Of a stretch of DNA of 64,000 nucleotides, positions 39,805 through 53,426 are shown piece by piece. Positions within the stretch are counted from its first letter, which is position 1, and the number at the start of each line of letters is the position of its first letter. The translations under genes were made by a program, and so were the position numbers. This DNA comes from Colius striatus. Lineage: Eukaryota; Chordata; Aves; Coliiformes; Coliidae. The stretch is taken from assembly GCF_028858725.1 (NCBI RefSeq), contig NC_084763.1:56567152-56631151 (forward strand), in the 5' to 3' direction. Below the pieces are notes generated by a model. That model had not been told where the DNA came from and ran no database searches. It saw nothing but the letters and a program-made list of their open reading frames with translations.

Positions 39805-41362
39805 AGCCAGGAAAAGGCTTTTCCCTCAGTAACTCAAGAGGATGCACATGCTGTGGTCCCTCAGGCTTGGTCATCTCTGTAGGAAACACCCTCTTCAGCG
39901 GATGAGCAGGAGCCTCCAGGATAGAGCTCCCTGAAAACTGATGCCTCAGTTTACCTCTGAGTATGAAAGCTAGAAGCATACATCCCAGCTCTCCAGGAGT
40001 GCTGTGAGATCCAGGACATGCTGAGAAAGTGTTTGAAGCTGCCTGGGGTGTTATTAAAAGGTTAATTCTATATTAAGTTAATGCCTTACTTGTGTGTCTT
40101 TCCCTCATGTCTCATGGCTGCTGCATCACCTGTGAGCTGTATCTCACCTGGCTGGTATCTCCATGGCATGATGTGCTGATATGAGTTAGAGGACAGCCTT
40201 TACATCAGCCTTTTTAGGGGGCTGGTGTATGAAGGATGTCCCCAGACGTGGTTGGTACCCATGGTTGGTACTCTCCTCTCAGTGATGCAGCAGGATAAAT
40301 GAGTCTGAGGGTAAAAATTGTCCTCTTCACCTCTGTGAAGAAGAAGAGGATGCTAATAGATTTCGATGAACCTGAGCAGCTTTAAACATTCCACCCACAC
40401 CTCTCCCTCATGGGCCCATCATCATCACCATCTTGAAAAGAGCAGGACCAAGAGCTGAATGGTCCCTCTTCATCCTGTTGACTCTAGTTTTGTGTCCACA
40501 CTCCTGGATTTTGGGCCTTTGGTAGCTGTACCTGTATTCAGCTCCTGTTTGTCCTTGACTTTTGGTGGGGTTCTGCAGCTCAGGTGGGCTCTTTGGTCCC
40601 TGAAGATGCCTGGACTCAAGAAAGTGTCCAACTGCCAACTCCTACTGTTTGATGGGTGTATCAGGGCATCAACATGGCTTTGAGCAGTCTTCACAGGGGT
40701 TACTTGTAGGAGCACATCAAGAAGCAGTCAATCCTGTGCAGGATCTTGTGCTTATGTCCCACATCATCCCTATGCTGTGAGGACAAACCCAAACTGAGCC
40801 CCAACACCCCCATCCCTTGACCCTCATCCAATAGGGCATCTGTCAGACCCTAAAGGAGATGGAGCTGCTTATTCCTACTCAAGATGGACCTCCCCATGAA
40901 GGCAGATGTGGATCTGGCTTCTCTGCCCTGGCCCCTCCACCCAAACCCTTCCTTTGGGGCCAAGGCAGATGCTGGGGCCACCAGACCTTGCAGGCTTCTC
41001 CAGCATGCTGGGGTGCAAAGCCCAGGGCAAGGGAAGCCATGCCATAGCCCCAGGCAGTGGGAGCTTGGATGCTCACCTTAATTGAGGGCTTCAAAAGTCA
41101 CTCCCAGTGCTGGGAAGGTGGCTTAGCTCAGTAATGACCAAATTCTCAAATACCTGAGGCTTGAGTCACAGCTTGAAGAGGAAACATGCATAAACAAGCA
41201 GCAAGCCAGGAAACTCCATGGCTGGGATGGACAAAGGTAAAAGTCAGTGGCTTGGTATGTCTGCACTACAGCAGCAAGACTCAAGGCAGCAGGTTTTAGC
41301 TGACAACTGCAGCACTGGGGTGGCTGTGAAGGAAGCAAGGGCAGCTTTAGGCAGCTGAAGAA

Positions 41363-41662
41363 GACCCAAGCTGCTGGAGCTGCACCTCCAGTCAGGATGG
41401 TGGGTGAAATCAGACCCAGGCTGCTGGAGCTGCACCTCCAGTCAGGATGGTGGGTGAAATCAGACCCAGGCTGCTGGAGCTGCACCTCCAGTCAGGATGG
41501 TGGGTGAAATCAGACCCAGGCTGCTGGAGCTGCACCTCCAGTCAGGATGGTGGGTGAAATCAGACCCAGGCTGCTGGAGCTGCACCTCCAGTCAGGATGG
41601 TGGGTGAAATCAGACCCAGGCTGCTGGAGCTGCACCTCCAGTCAGGATGGTGGGTGAAATCA
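41363..41662. repeat. 50-bp minisatellite, six copies
   Basis: Six 50-bp units start at 41363, 41413, 41463, 41513, 41563 and 41613. Units 2-6 are identical and unit 1 differs at one base (CCCAAG for CCCAGG). Each unit carries the small palindrome CTGGAGCTGCACCTCCAG. The near identity implies recent expansion or strong homogenisation. Confidence 0.97.
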
Positions 41663-43179
41663 CAGCACTCCCCTGGGATTTCTGGAGTGGGGAGGTAGAA
41701 AAGCAAAGTTATCCCCTGAGAAGTCAGTGGAGGGGGGGGAAAACTGAGGCAGGGAGCACTCAGGGAGGTGCTAGCTCATGTTTCTGAGCCCTAGCCATGA
41801 CCCCTGTTTCTTTTCTCTCTGCCAGATCAGTGCAGAAAATAAACAGCCCAAAACATCAGCTGTCAGGGCTGGGTCCCAGCGGGGCTTTTTGCATCACACC
41901 CTTCTGAATTCCCCCTCCAGTTTGAGGCGTGAAGGCAAAGAAATTTCTCCCAGGGAAGATCAGGCATCAGCCCAGGAAGCTTCCAGCTCATGTTCAGGCT
42001 TGGCTGCAAGTGCTGAGGGTGGAGAGCCTCCTGTCTCTGTCGTGCCTCAGTTTCCCCTTATGCACAAGGAGAGCTATGGAACTGATCTCTGCTCTCAACA
42101 TTATTATGACATTCCAAAGAGAGGGAAAATCAGTTTGGTGTTGGGATGTGGATGGAGGAGACCTGGCAGAAGATAGAGAGCTGATGGAAACCGATTGTTG
42201 CTGGTGCCTGGTGACATGAAGGGACAACCCTGTGATACGTGTGTGGGGTGAAGTCAAACCATGGGCTGCTTTTCCTTCCCTCGTGGATGTTGAGGCTTTA
42301 TGTCATGGTAGCAAGGCCTGAGCAGGCAGAATGGCTTGGTTCAGGGTGCCCAGATGGCCAGTGAACAGCTGAGGAGTGATGACCCTAGAGTGGCTTTGCC
42401 CTCCCGGCTGGAACACCGCTTATCGCTCTCCCATCGCTTACTCCTGCAGCACTTCAAGCACAAGAGAGACATTGTCACTGTTCCTCGAGCTACCAGGAGG
42501 GGAGGGGAACAGCCTTCTCAGCCTCTCTCTGCCTGTGCCTCTGTCTCCATAAATCAAGTGGGTTTGTGTAGCTCCCCAGTCAAGTATGGGCATTAGCGCT
42601 GCGACGTGAAGTCATTTCAGTAATGTGCACCCAGGAATGTGCCTTATCTGGTGTGTGTGTGTTTTCCCCCCATCCTGCAAACCAAGGCTACTTTCTCCCC
42701 TGGGGCTCACAGGCCTGAGATTTTCCAGGAGAGCATCAGTAGGGTGCTGGTGGGATTCACTGGAGCCTTCCCAGTGGACTCAGGACCACTTCTCAAGTTT
42801 TCCAACACTAACCAGTTTCCCATCCTGACAGGGACCATCCCACTTTGCTCAGGGGAAGGGATGAGATGGTGACAGCCCCTGCTGAGCAGCTGCTCTTTGG
42901 GAGATGAAGTTTCATCCTCTCTGTTTTCTGCTGTCCAACCAGGCAGGGATGGAAAAACTGCCGTGGGAGCTCAGTTATAACCTCTACACGTGTACAAATC
43001 ACCCTGTCAATAGATTCCCCTCCAGATCATTGCAGATGGGGAGGTTTCCCTGCTGGATTCCTTTTGAAAAAGGAGCTTTTCCTTTAGCAGGGTGGGAGGG
43101 GGCTGGAGGAAACACGCCTGGAATGTGACAAGCCTGTTCTCCTGCTTGTTTGTGTAAACGAGTTGGGTCTATTCCCTTC

Positions 43180-43232
43180 CTCTCAAAGTGCACGTTTTTC
43201 AGCCTCCTTGTAAAGTAAATTTACTTTGAGAG
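43180..43232. repeat. Inverted repeat with inner palindrome
   Basis: CTCTCAAAGT (43180-43189) and ACTTTGAGAG (43223-43232) are exact reverse complements. The perfect palindrome AAAGTAAATTTACTTT (43212-43227) overlaps the right arm, so two alternative hairpins compete. Confidence 0.85.
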
Positions 43233-44299
43233 CACATGTATGCCAGCATATGGGAGGGATGTGGTGGCTGGTGGTGCTAATTATTAAGAATAATCATTGG
43301 CAGTACTAAAAGCTCTTTTTTTTCAACCCCTAAAACTGATGGGTGCCGAGCAGGGGCTCCATCCAACGCTGCCCACCACCTTCACACCCGTATCTCTTCT
43401 CACCTATCAGACCATCTGTCCCTCCCCAGCTGTGAATTTCTTGAGGAGATGGTTTGCCATCAGGGAAAGCTCAGGTGTCCTTGAGCCTACCCTATTTTGC
43501 ATGTCCAGGTTGCACTGAAGAGCTCCCACCTACTGCAAGAAGCTCCAACACAACTGATAATTCACCATAAAGCCTCGAGGACACGTGGATCCTGAAGGGA
43601 GATGGTGGGTGGCAACATCCCTCATGGGTGATCTCCTCCACATTAATAGCACAACTAATTTTCCCATCCCTTGGTTTGGAAAAGCTCTCCAAACCCATTT
43701 CCCATGACCTGGTGTTTAAGTCCCATGTTGACTTTGGCTTGTGCCTCATCTTGGTCCCTGTGGGAGTGCTGGATGTGCTTAACGTGGCCCAAGACTGCAG
43801 CATAAACTGCCCTCGGTGCAATTCCTTGTCTTTAGTCCTTTGGGACTTAAGAAAAGACTATCTTGTTGTTTGCTCTGGTTTTGCAGCCCCAGTTCTCTGT
43901 CTCCTCTGTGCTGATGGAGGTGCAGGTTTTTTTGTCCAGCTGTACCTGGGGTACAACCTTCTCAGAGCCTGAAATCTCCCAAAGTGTTGAACCTACTCCT
44001 GTTACACAGTGAGATGTAGTTGAGAGGGTCCTCTGATTAATGGATGGCGTGTGTCCTTAATAACCCAAGTCCCACCTCATCCTTCTCCTCCACCCACCCT
44101 CCAGCCTGCTCCACCTTATTCCCTGGTATTGACCCAGTCTACTTTGGGTTTGCTAAATCATTATTTCCAGCCCCAAAACGCTCTCATCCATGAAGGACTG
44201 CTTTCTTTAACTTTGTCTTTTTTACCATTCAGCAGTTTTAAACAGAAAGCAGCTGAACAGAAACACCAGATGAATTCTTCCTGAACAGGGACGGAGCAA

Positions 44300-44361
44300 G
44301 ATCCTGAACGTGGTTCTGAACAAAGTCCTGAACGTGGTTCTGAACAAGGTCCTGAACAAGG
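44300..44361. repeat. 12/24-bp tandem repeat
   Basis: About five copies of a 12-bp unit built on TCCTGAACGTGG / TTCTGAACAAAG, with alternating types that make a 24-bp higher-order unit. Confidence 0.85.
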
Positions 44362-44488
44362 TTTGTCTTCCAGCCTGTCTCCCTACCTCTTCTCTGCTTC
44401 AGGATACACCCACTGAGGACCAGATTCGTGCCCTGAGATGGAAACAAACCCTCTCCCCAACCACAGTCAATGGAGAGAGAGACTTCTG

Positions 44489-44632
44489 CAAGGCAACTCG
44501 TCTCACGATATCTCCATCTTCCCTCCTCCAGATGTTCTCATTTGGGCAACTGTCATGTTCAAGAAAGAGGCACCTTCCCAAGGCAACTCATGTGACCAGA
44601 TCCCTGTCTTCCCTCTCAGAGATGTTGCCATC
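44489..44632. repeat. Imperfect 90-bp-spaced duplication
   Basis: CAAGGCAACTCGTCTCACGA at 44489 and CAAGGCAACTCATGTGACCA at 44579 open two diverged copies of about 53 bp, each continuing with CTTCCCTC and AGATGTT. Confidence 0.7.
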
Positions 44633-47600
44633 CTGAGTAACGATGCTCCCAGCCAACGTGGTCCTTTAAGCCCCTGAGCTATGCAGGATCAGCTAATTCT
44701 GGGTTGAGCTGTTGGACGCCTTTTCTCATGCAACATTTAGTTTCTCCACTGGAATTCCCCAGGGGGATGTTGATGTCCACTCCAGTCCTCTCCAACCCCC
44801 AAACACGATGTTAAGTGCTGTGAAGCACGTCAGGCTCCGAGTTCCGTGCTGGAACACGTCTGAAGCGTTAAAGCCCTGAAATGCCACGTGAAGATCGGGA
44901 ACATTTTTGTGGCAAACTGCCATCTTCCCCTGGATCATTCACCTCTTGAGTGACAAACCCAGCTCTGAAATTCCTTCTGATGCTTTGCAGGGCTGTGGTT
45001 TTTATTTTCCTCATGTGATCATCTCTGAGCATGGTACAGACATGATGTAACTATGGCCCTCCCTGAAGCAAAATGGGGCGATTCCTGGCGTTTTCAGCGT
45101 GCTTGTGTTTGTGTTACATGGAGCCCATCCAGGCAGACAGATCATCCCAAACGCTGGCAATGCTCGAGTCTACCTCTTTGGAGGCTGCTGCCTCCTTGGG
45201 ATGATGGGCAGAAAGGTAATTTGAAAGCAGAGCCAGAGGTTTTCAACGTGTCTTTGCTCAGGAGCTCAAGCCATTGTGGGAAAAGTCCTTCAAACTGAGA
45301 TTTAGGAGCCCAGCATCACCACTGGTTTCAATGGAAGCAACCAGTTACAAGGAGACATCTACTATGGGCATCTCAATTTGGATGTCTTCATTTGTCAGCT
45401 GACTTCCATCCCTAACATTTGGTGGGATAAATCCAACCTCAGTTGCAACTGGTAGTGGTGGGACCACACTCCAGGTCCTCACTAGAGCATCTGTGCTCAT
45501 TTTCTTCTTGCACAGACACAGTCTGGCTGTGTAGGCTCTGTGTGGGGTAGAAAATATTACACCAGCTGTGTGGTCTGGGGCTATTTTCATTAGTCTCTGC
45601 CTCAGTGGGTGCATTGCAAGCCCATTCCTGGAGCTGTCAAGTGACATGGTTATTTAGACTCAAAACCAGGAGATGATTTCTTCCCCTTTTTTGTCTTCCC
45701 CACCCCTTTTGGCCAATGCACTTGGATGATTTACTAATGTAGACCTGCTGGATTAAGGAATTGATTTGGTGCCTCTTGAGTGCCAAGAGAGAAATACTCT
45801 GCATTAAAAAGAAATCTGAAATGTGCCAGCAAATCCAGCCCTAAGTATTATTTAAAGTCTGCTGAAGAGACTGGCTTGACACTGGCAGGGACACCCAGGT
45901 TCCTCCTCCTGTGTCCTATGCCTCAGTGCCTTGGGAAGATCCACCACAAAGATGAGAAGAGGTTCTTATTCCCATCCCTTTATGTGGGGTATTTAGGTGC
46001 TTTCCAGCTTGTACAGGGTGGGAAATAATCATAAGAGTAGAAATTTTCCCATTCCTCAGCAAGGTGAGCTCCAGGCCATCAAGAAAAGAGCAAAGAGCAG
46101 CTCTGTGGGAAGGTGATGGGTGGACAGATCAGCCCTTCCTATGGTCAGAGATCCAAGTTCAAGTGTCTTTCTACTCGAAAGATTGTCCAAAACACAGCCC
46201 ACCCTCAGCTGTTCTCTGAACAGCACTTTTGGTGCCCTGAACTGGGTGATAACTTTGCCTTGCAAGCCAAGGTGGAATAAACTAGCAAAGGACAGTGCAA
46301 TGATATTGCACAAAGCCTTTGTCCCTTCTGGATTGCTTCAAGTAAAGGTTTGATTTAACCCATGGCAGAAGTGATTCGGTGGTGACCTTTGGTTGGGACT
46401 GCAGGGGGATGATATTAATCAAGGATAGGAAGTGAAAAGTGAAGTGAAGTCCCCCTTCCAAAGAGATTTTCAAAGATAACAGAACATGAAGTGTCATCTG
46501 TGGAAACAACTGTTGGTGGGTTTAGTTGACAGCCCTCCCTGAAATGTGGTCAAGACAGGGATGAGAACATCAGGGGTTATTGTAACCATTGCTGCTAAAT
46601 TGCTGCATTTTGGACCTAATTCTGCAGCTGTAAAACAGCTGTTGCTTTTAGGTGCACCACCAAAGCTGAGCTTAGCAACCTCTCCCAAGGCAAGTCCACA
46701 TGGGAATGGCCAGAGAGCCCCAAAAAGGGGCAAAAAGATTGGTGTCTGCTCTCAGGAACATCAGATTTGATCATTCTGGGCTCCAGTTTCTCACTTGGAA
46801 AAAGAGAGGGGAGCAGTTTTAAACTTCCTCAGCTGTTCTACAAAATAAATACCACTGGTTTAGGGAAAACCTCAATTGGGCTGTTTAGCCACTGATTTTG
46901 TTCCCCAGTGCTTTTTTCCCCACACTTTCTGGGGACTCTGGTTTCAGCATTGCCAACCACTGTGTGATTCTTGGGGTTCCTGCTATTTGTCATCTCACGG
47001 TGCCAGCTGCTGAGCTCCCAAAATCCTGGAGAAGTCACGACTCTCCTTTTGAGGAAACAGCAGCTTTTAGCTCATAAAGCAGCACAGCAGGCCTTGAAAA
47101 AGCTGGACACCACGAATTCAAAGCTGACTGAAAGAAAAAAGGGCTGCTTCCAAAGTTTAGATGGCTAAAACGATTACACGTGTTTGAAATCCTCCCTCTT
47201 CCCGACCCGCTCGTCCCTCCCTGTTTGAGTTGCCAGCCCTGTGCTGCTCTGAGATGGTCCAGACCTGGCAGCTGAAGATGATAGTTACTAAATAAAATGA
47301 TTGCAGCACCAAGACAACAAAAAAAGACAGATTAAAAACACAGAGGGATAGAATGGTGTGACTGCAGCTCCCGGCTTGTGCTTGGCACGTTGGGTTTCCT
47401 TTGGCAGCGGATCTCTGGTTTTTGAGGGGAGAGTCCCTCGGAGAGCTGGTGAGCTCCCTTCATGGTCAGGACTCTAATTAGCCACTTGTCTCTCCCTGCA
47501 GGCATCTGGATGGGCTTCCCCAGCACGTTGTGCATCCTTGGGTAGGGCACAGAGGGGAGGCTGGCAGCCTCTGGGCTTCACAGGGTGCAGAGTTTCCATC

Positions 47601-49591
47601 GGCTTAATCGGGGGTAACAGAGTTGGCCAGTCTCTGTGTTACTCCTTCCCCCTCCAGCCTCCTTTGTTGTGCTTCATGATGGGCTGCTGAAGGCATGAAG
47701 TGATGTGAATTGGTTTGATTTAATTAATCTGTTTAAAAAACCCCCATCCCTCTGGTGTTTGTGCAGTTGCCTCCATCTCTCTCTCGACACACTGTTGGCT
47801 CTCCTCTCCGGCCGCCTTGCGAGCTCACAACCTCTCTCTGCTGCCGTGGCTACCTCCCATTTTCCTCTAGCTAGAAACAGATGATAGAATCAGACTTTCC
47901 CCAGCAGTATGATCACCTTCATGGGAACAGCAACATCCCTAAGCTGGCAGCAGGTGATGGACGAGCCAAAGTGGACATCCCCATGGGAGCGGGGCTCTGT
48001 CAAACAGCCCCTCTCGGTGCCAGCGTGGTTCCCTGCTCACTCATCTTAATTTTCCAGCAAGAACACAGGTCAAACACGAGGGATCTGGGCATAATCACTC
48101 ACAAAGCAAATTATTACCTAGATTGAGTAACTGGCATCTGCCCAAGAGGGAGTGAGAGAGTCTTCCTGGAGCGATTCTGCCCGTCTAGTGCTGGGACCTT
48201 ATCAGGGCTGGACTATGTCAAGGAAGGATGTTTATCCATTCAGACACTTTTTGTTGAAGAGATTTCTCCTCCACCAACCAAAACCCCCCAGTGCTCGTGT
48301 GGAGAGCTTCCTCTGCTGTGGCAAATGCACTTGACAGCGTGTACCCGAGCCCAGCCCTGAAAGCAGCCACTGTGCTAAAGTGTTTGCTCGGCTTCAGAAA
48401 TGTTAAGAGAGGGAATTTCTCTTTAGGAAGCTCGAAGATATTGGTTTTGAGCTCACTCTCTGCCCTATCCAAAGCTTCTTGAAGTCAATGCAGAGTTACC
48501 CTGGGCTTTGAATCAGACTCTGAGCCCACACGCTCATACCTGAGCAGGAGAAAGAAACAAGAAAAAGACAGCAGATATCTCCAGATGAAGAAAGATCTTG
48601 TTTCCAAAGTTCTCACCCTGAAATGCCAGTCCTCAGAGGGCTGGTGCTCCTTTTCCTGCAGGGCACCAGAGAAAGAAACTGGTGGCATCATCCAGAAAAA
48701 CATGGAAAAGGAGGCTGGTGGTGTATGACATGGCCCCAGCAGCAGCCGAGCTCGGGAACCAACCGAGAGCAACGCTGTGTGAACACACCGTGCTGCAAGA
48801 GGGCTTTAGGTGGCATTTGTGTGGCACAGGTAATGCCAGAGGACATAGCCCTGGTGTCAGGGAGCAAACAGAGGAGCGGTGGCAGATGAGAGGAAGGAGA
48901 TAGAAGAGGGCAAGGGGCCAGGCTGACTCTGGAGAGAGCAGACAGGGCTGCCTGAAGAAGGGCTGTGTCTTGCAAGCAGCTGCAATCCCAGGGCAGTGTG
49001 TTGGCAACACAAATTGTGTCAACAGGCAGCAATTAGGGCTGCAGGATGGAGCCCCACCGACCACCAAAGGAGATGATCTGGCTGAGGGACTGGGGCCAGC
49101 CTGGCTCTCACTCAACACCTGCCCCGGGGCCAGTGCAGCTGGATGTGAGCAGCTCTCTCCCCCACCATGGCAGCACATTTCCCCAAGTGCCCCAGCACAC
49201 AGATGTGGCCCTGAGGTCTTATCAAGTGCTTCCAACCTCTCCCAGCATGAGAAGCTTCTACCCCACTTAGCTGTGGCGTTAGCATGAGGATCCTGTCCTC
49301 CTACAAAAGCAAAGCAGAAGTGTATTCGTCCAGTGAGAAAAGCCCGTTTGCACGGGACCAGGAGAAGCCATTAAACTGCAGGTGTTAAATCCTGCAGCCC
49401 TCTGTGCTCACTGATAACTCACCAAGCACACAGCCATTGCCACGTCCTGCCCTGGTCCTGAGATGCTGCAGGTTTATCTTTAAAGCTTTTCATGTCAGTG
49501 GCAGCTCGAGGAAGCTCTAGAGATTAGCAAGGCTTGACCAACCCCACAGAGATATCACTCTTCATCTAGGTGGTACTCAGGCCTTGCAGAC

Positions 49592-49842
49592 TATAGAGTC
49601 ACAGAATGGTGGGGGTTGGAAAGGGCCTCCAGAGCTCATCCAGTTCCACCCCTCTGCTACAGCAGGTTCCCCTGGCTCAGGGGGCACAGGAACGTGTCCA
49701 GTGGGGTTGGAAACCTCCTGAGAAGGAGCCTCCACACCCTCCCTGGGCAGCCTGGGCCAGGGCTCCCTCACCTCAGCACCAAAGGAGCTTCTCCTCCTGT
49801 GCCAGTGGAACTTCTTGGGTTCCAGCTTATGTCCATTACCCC
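49592..49842 (-). mobile_element. CR1 LINE fragment (antisense)
   Basis: It begins TAGAGTCACAGAATGGTGGG and stays very close to the copies at 4987, 9722 and 60996, down to CAGCACCAAAGGAGCTTCTC. The shared sequence points to one recently active subfamily. Confidence 0.92.
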
Positions 49843-50624
49843 CCGGGATTATGGAGATGTGATTTCTCAAGCTCAGGTTTAGAGCTGCTCTGGCTGATGG
49901 CTCTCAGTTGTGCAATTTCTGGACTGAATGTAGTTTCTCAGTGTGCTGAGCAGAGCCAGCTGCAACCCCCTGCTTTGTGCAGGTATCACAGGGACTCACC
50001 CCTCTTTCATTTAGTGCTGGGAACCTGTCCAGAATCACATTGCTGCTTGTTCTGCTAAGCCATAATACTCTTTCTTTCCCTTTTTAAGGGTGGCTGGGAT
50101 GGAGCAGCTGCTCACAGGGTGTGCTGCTCCAGGGGCTGCTCATCTCCTGCTTGATCACTTGCTCACTGGTCTCAAACCCCACATTCCTGCAGGCAGCCTG
50201 ACACCTTGGGCTCTCACAGGCCAGCAGTGGAAAAGCAAATTCTCCTTCTAGGCATGTTTGAAAGAAGAATTTCCAGTGGAAAAATACCAAACTCTTGCAC
50301 TTGACTGAGAACCAAAATAGATTGCAACAGTGCTTTCCTCTGGGAGGAATTTTCCTACCTAGGGGCGGGTGAAAAAGGGCTTGAACGGACAGGTATGAGG
50401 GGAAAAAAAATCATCAGGTCCTTTCTCTGCACAAGCAAAAAGGGGAGGTTGGTGGCAGGGCATCTCTCCTGCACGTGCTGTGCACCAGGGACCAATGCTT
50501 TCAACTTCTTGTTGTGTTTTCCCTTGTGCAGAGCTGGATGGGTGGTGTCACATCAGCCAAGGAAGGACTGGGACACATTGTGTCCCACGTTACTTTGCAT
50601 GTGGTTGGTGACTGTATATTTACT

Positions 50625-50930
50625 TTCAGAGTCATGGCAGGGATCTTTGGAGATCATCTAGTCCCACTCTGTGCTCAAGCAGGACAACCTAGAGCAGGTT
50701 GCCCAGGACTGTGTCCCATTGTGTATATCCAAGGATGGAGGCTCTGCAGCCTCTCTGGGCAACACAGTCCACCATTTGACCAGCTTCACACCAAAAAAAG
50801 CTTTTACTTACATTTAGAAGGAATCTCTTCTGTGCCAATTCATATCCTACTAATTACTTGTTTTGAAGATCCATCAGCTCCTGTTTTGATGCTCCTTCCA
50901 GTCTGCTGGCCCAAACTCAAGTCTAAATTC
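50625..50930 (-). mobile_element. CR1 LINE fragment (antisense), older subtype
   Basis: It contains GGAGATCATCTAGTCCCACT, AGCAGGTTGCCCAGGACTGT and GGAGGCTCTGCAGCCTCTCT. It lacks the GGTGGGGGTTGG start of the younger copies. Confidence 0.85.
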
Positions 50931-52544
50931 AGACTCCAGGCCTCTGGGGGTGATGTGCTCTATGGATGGTCCCATCTGAGCTACTCAGAATAAGCTAGGC
51001 TACCCTCCAAGCACCTTCCAACCCCAGCCCCGCTGCCTAAATAGCTCACCAATCAGTGTTACATCCAACACAGGTGTTGGGACATGGCCTGAAATTGGCT
51101 TCCCAGTACCAAGAAAGGGCTGAGGGCTCGTTGGGTGACTTCCAGCTGTCCCCTGGGCAGCAGGATCTGGCCCTGTGGCTGACAATGGGCTGCTTGTTGG
51201 GTTTAGGCGTTCGGCAGGACCCCGAGGTAAGGGGGAGCCTCCCTTTTGCTGCTTCTTGCTTAATAACAGGCTTGAGGATATTAATTACCTTAATTAGAGC
51301 TGGCCAAACCTGTTTGGCTTGGAGCTGGGAGTCAGTGGGGACCAGCTCTCGGCTTTTTTCCTGCTCTCAGGTCTCATGATGTTCCCCGAAGAGCGAGACC
51401 TGTCCTATTTCAAACGTAATTAAAAGGCTTTTGAGAGGCTCCTCAGATCTGGCAGCTTTCTGAGCAAGGAGCCCTCTCTTCTATAAGGGGCTGTGTTGCA
51501 CAAGCAGCAAGAAAAGTAGCTTTATCTTATTCCCCTGCCCAAAATAAAGCCAGGCTTTTTTACTAGTGCAGGGAGGCACTGTGCACCTTCCCAACTGTAA
51601 AGCACCACGCTGCACAAACCCCATCATTCCTGGGATTGTAAATCCCCTCTGGGAATGTGGAGGGTGGGTTTGCAGAGGAAGAACTTGGGCCAGCAGTGAG
51701 GATAGAGGTGACTCTGTCCCCTGCTTGACTGTTAGTGCAGGCAAAGCCTCCTGCCTCAGTTTCCCAGCTGCTAAACTGGCCACGTCTTGTCCAGGCATCA
51801 CTTTTACTGGTACAAAGGTAATATTTCACTGAGGCCTGGAGTATCACAAGCAATAAAGTCTAGTGACTCAGTTGCTTGGGATTTGCCCAGAGAAGTGACT
51901 TTGTGGTGAATGCTGCACCCATGCAAGGTGAGACAGTGGGTTCAGACAGCCCCGTGGTTTGGATTTCCCTGGTTGTGGTCACTCTCCCAGAATGGCTGGT
52001 GCTTGTTTGCTGAAGACCTCTTGTCATGATTCACCCTTCTTTTTCCCTTTGGATAAAGGTGCTGAGCTCACCTCAGGTTGACCTCCAGCCAGTGATTTAT
52101 GCATCTGTGGGCCACAATCTTCCCGTGGCTGAGAGAGAGGACGTCGGTGTGGTTCAGTCTACAGTTTGTCTGTGGAAGCATGGTCCTTGCAGCACATGCC
52201 ATCTCCCACGAGCTGATGACATGTCACACAAAGGCTGCCCATCTCTCTCCAGCCCCAAAAGAAGACAGAAGCCGTGCCAGACACCTCCAGTGCTCATTGT
52301 GCTTGAATAACGACTTTGCCTCTCTTCTCTATGCCCTGAACTATCCTGTCTGTGCTCATCAGCTCCAAAGCTTCCATCTCCTGTGGAAAAGCTCGAGGAC
52401 ATGCTGTGGACCAACCCTCTTTAGCAAGTGTCACAGTAGAGACGCTATTCAGGTGAAAGCATCTCAGTGAGGTGGTTGAACCACCAGCTTGTTTGCCTGG
52501 GGTCTCTCTTTCTTCAGAGGAGAACTTCCCCCATAATAATAAAG

Positions 52545-52631
52545 CAGGTGAGACCTGCTTTAGCAGGGGATTGGACTAGATGATCTTTAGAGGTGCCTCC
52601 CAACCACTACTGTTCTGTGATTCTGTGATAT
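52545..52631 (+). mobile_element. CR1 LINE 3'-end fragment (sense)
   Basis: A short terminal piece with GGATTGGACTAGATGATCTT and a perfect TTCTGTGATTCTGTGAT tail. Confidence 0.9.
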
Positions 52632-53426
52632 TTGGAGCTCCTAAGCTGGGTTGATGCCCTGAGTCACCTCTCAGAGGCACCTGATCATTTTTCAAGTCTT
52701 CTGAAGGCTCTTAGGGATATTTCTTATGTGGTTATGGCAGTTGGGATAACTGTGGTGCTGTGTGTCTGTCATCAATAGAGCCAAAGTGAGACTTTAGCCT
52801 AAAGAAGAAGAGGTTTCTCTCTAGAGATTATATAGGGAGCCTCAAGCCCTTTGTGAAACATCTTGTGAAGGTTTGAACCCATGTAGTGATGGCCCTGGCT
52901 CACCATCACATAACCTTTGGGTTAACTTTGTGTCATTGCTGAAGTCAAGAGCAAGGCCCAGAGTCTGTTCTCTGGGCAGATAGACATGTGCACAAGCACT
53001 GAGGAAACCTCCAAGCTAAAGGGCTAAAATACCCATCCTATTTCTTGATGAAGTCCACAGACACTCTGTCCATCAGGTGTTGCTGTGACACACTGCAGAA
53101 AGCAGCTATCACATTCTTATTTCCATTTTAATCCTGACTCCAGGTTTGAGCTCTCCTGGTCCTGAGATGTATTTAGTTCTCACATTTGCCCAGCTGAAGA
53201 AGAGATTCAAGCTGGAGGTTGCACAGGAGTTATTAAACATATCTCTGTGGACATCTTACCTTGTCTTGTGCACAACACTCCTGTGACCATTGAGTGGGGC
53301 AGTTGTGGACACCAATGAATGGAAAACAATCCCCCCAACAAAGGCTGCAGTGACTGAAGGACCCTCTCAAGGTCCCTTCTACATAAACCTTAGTAATTCC
53401 AGTTCTTGAAATGCCTTTAAAAAAGT

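Larger units (their letters stand above)
32301..41362. other. Intergenic block
   Basis: No recognised exon or RNA gene. It contains three CR1 copies in sense, a short 11-12-bp tandem repeat at 35558 and a repeat-free, AT-rich stretch at 33480-33640 that looks conserved. Remaining open frames are short or run through CR1. Confidence 0.55.
41663..53426. other. Intergenic block
   Basis: No recognised gene. It contains two small tandem repeats near 44300-44640, an inverted repeat at 43180-43232 and three CR1 copies. Open frames up to 200 codons are unsupported. Confidence 0.55.
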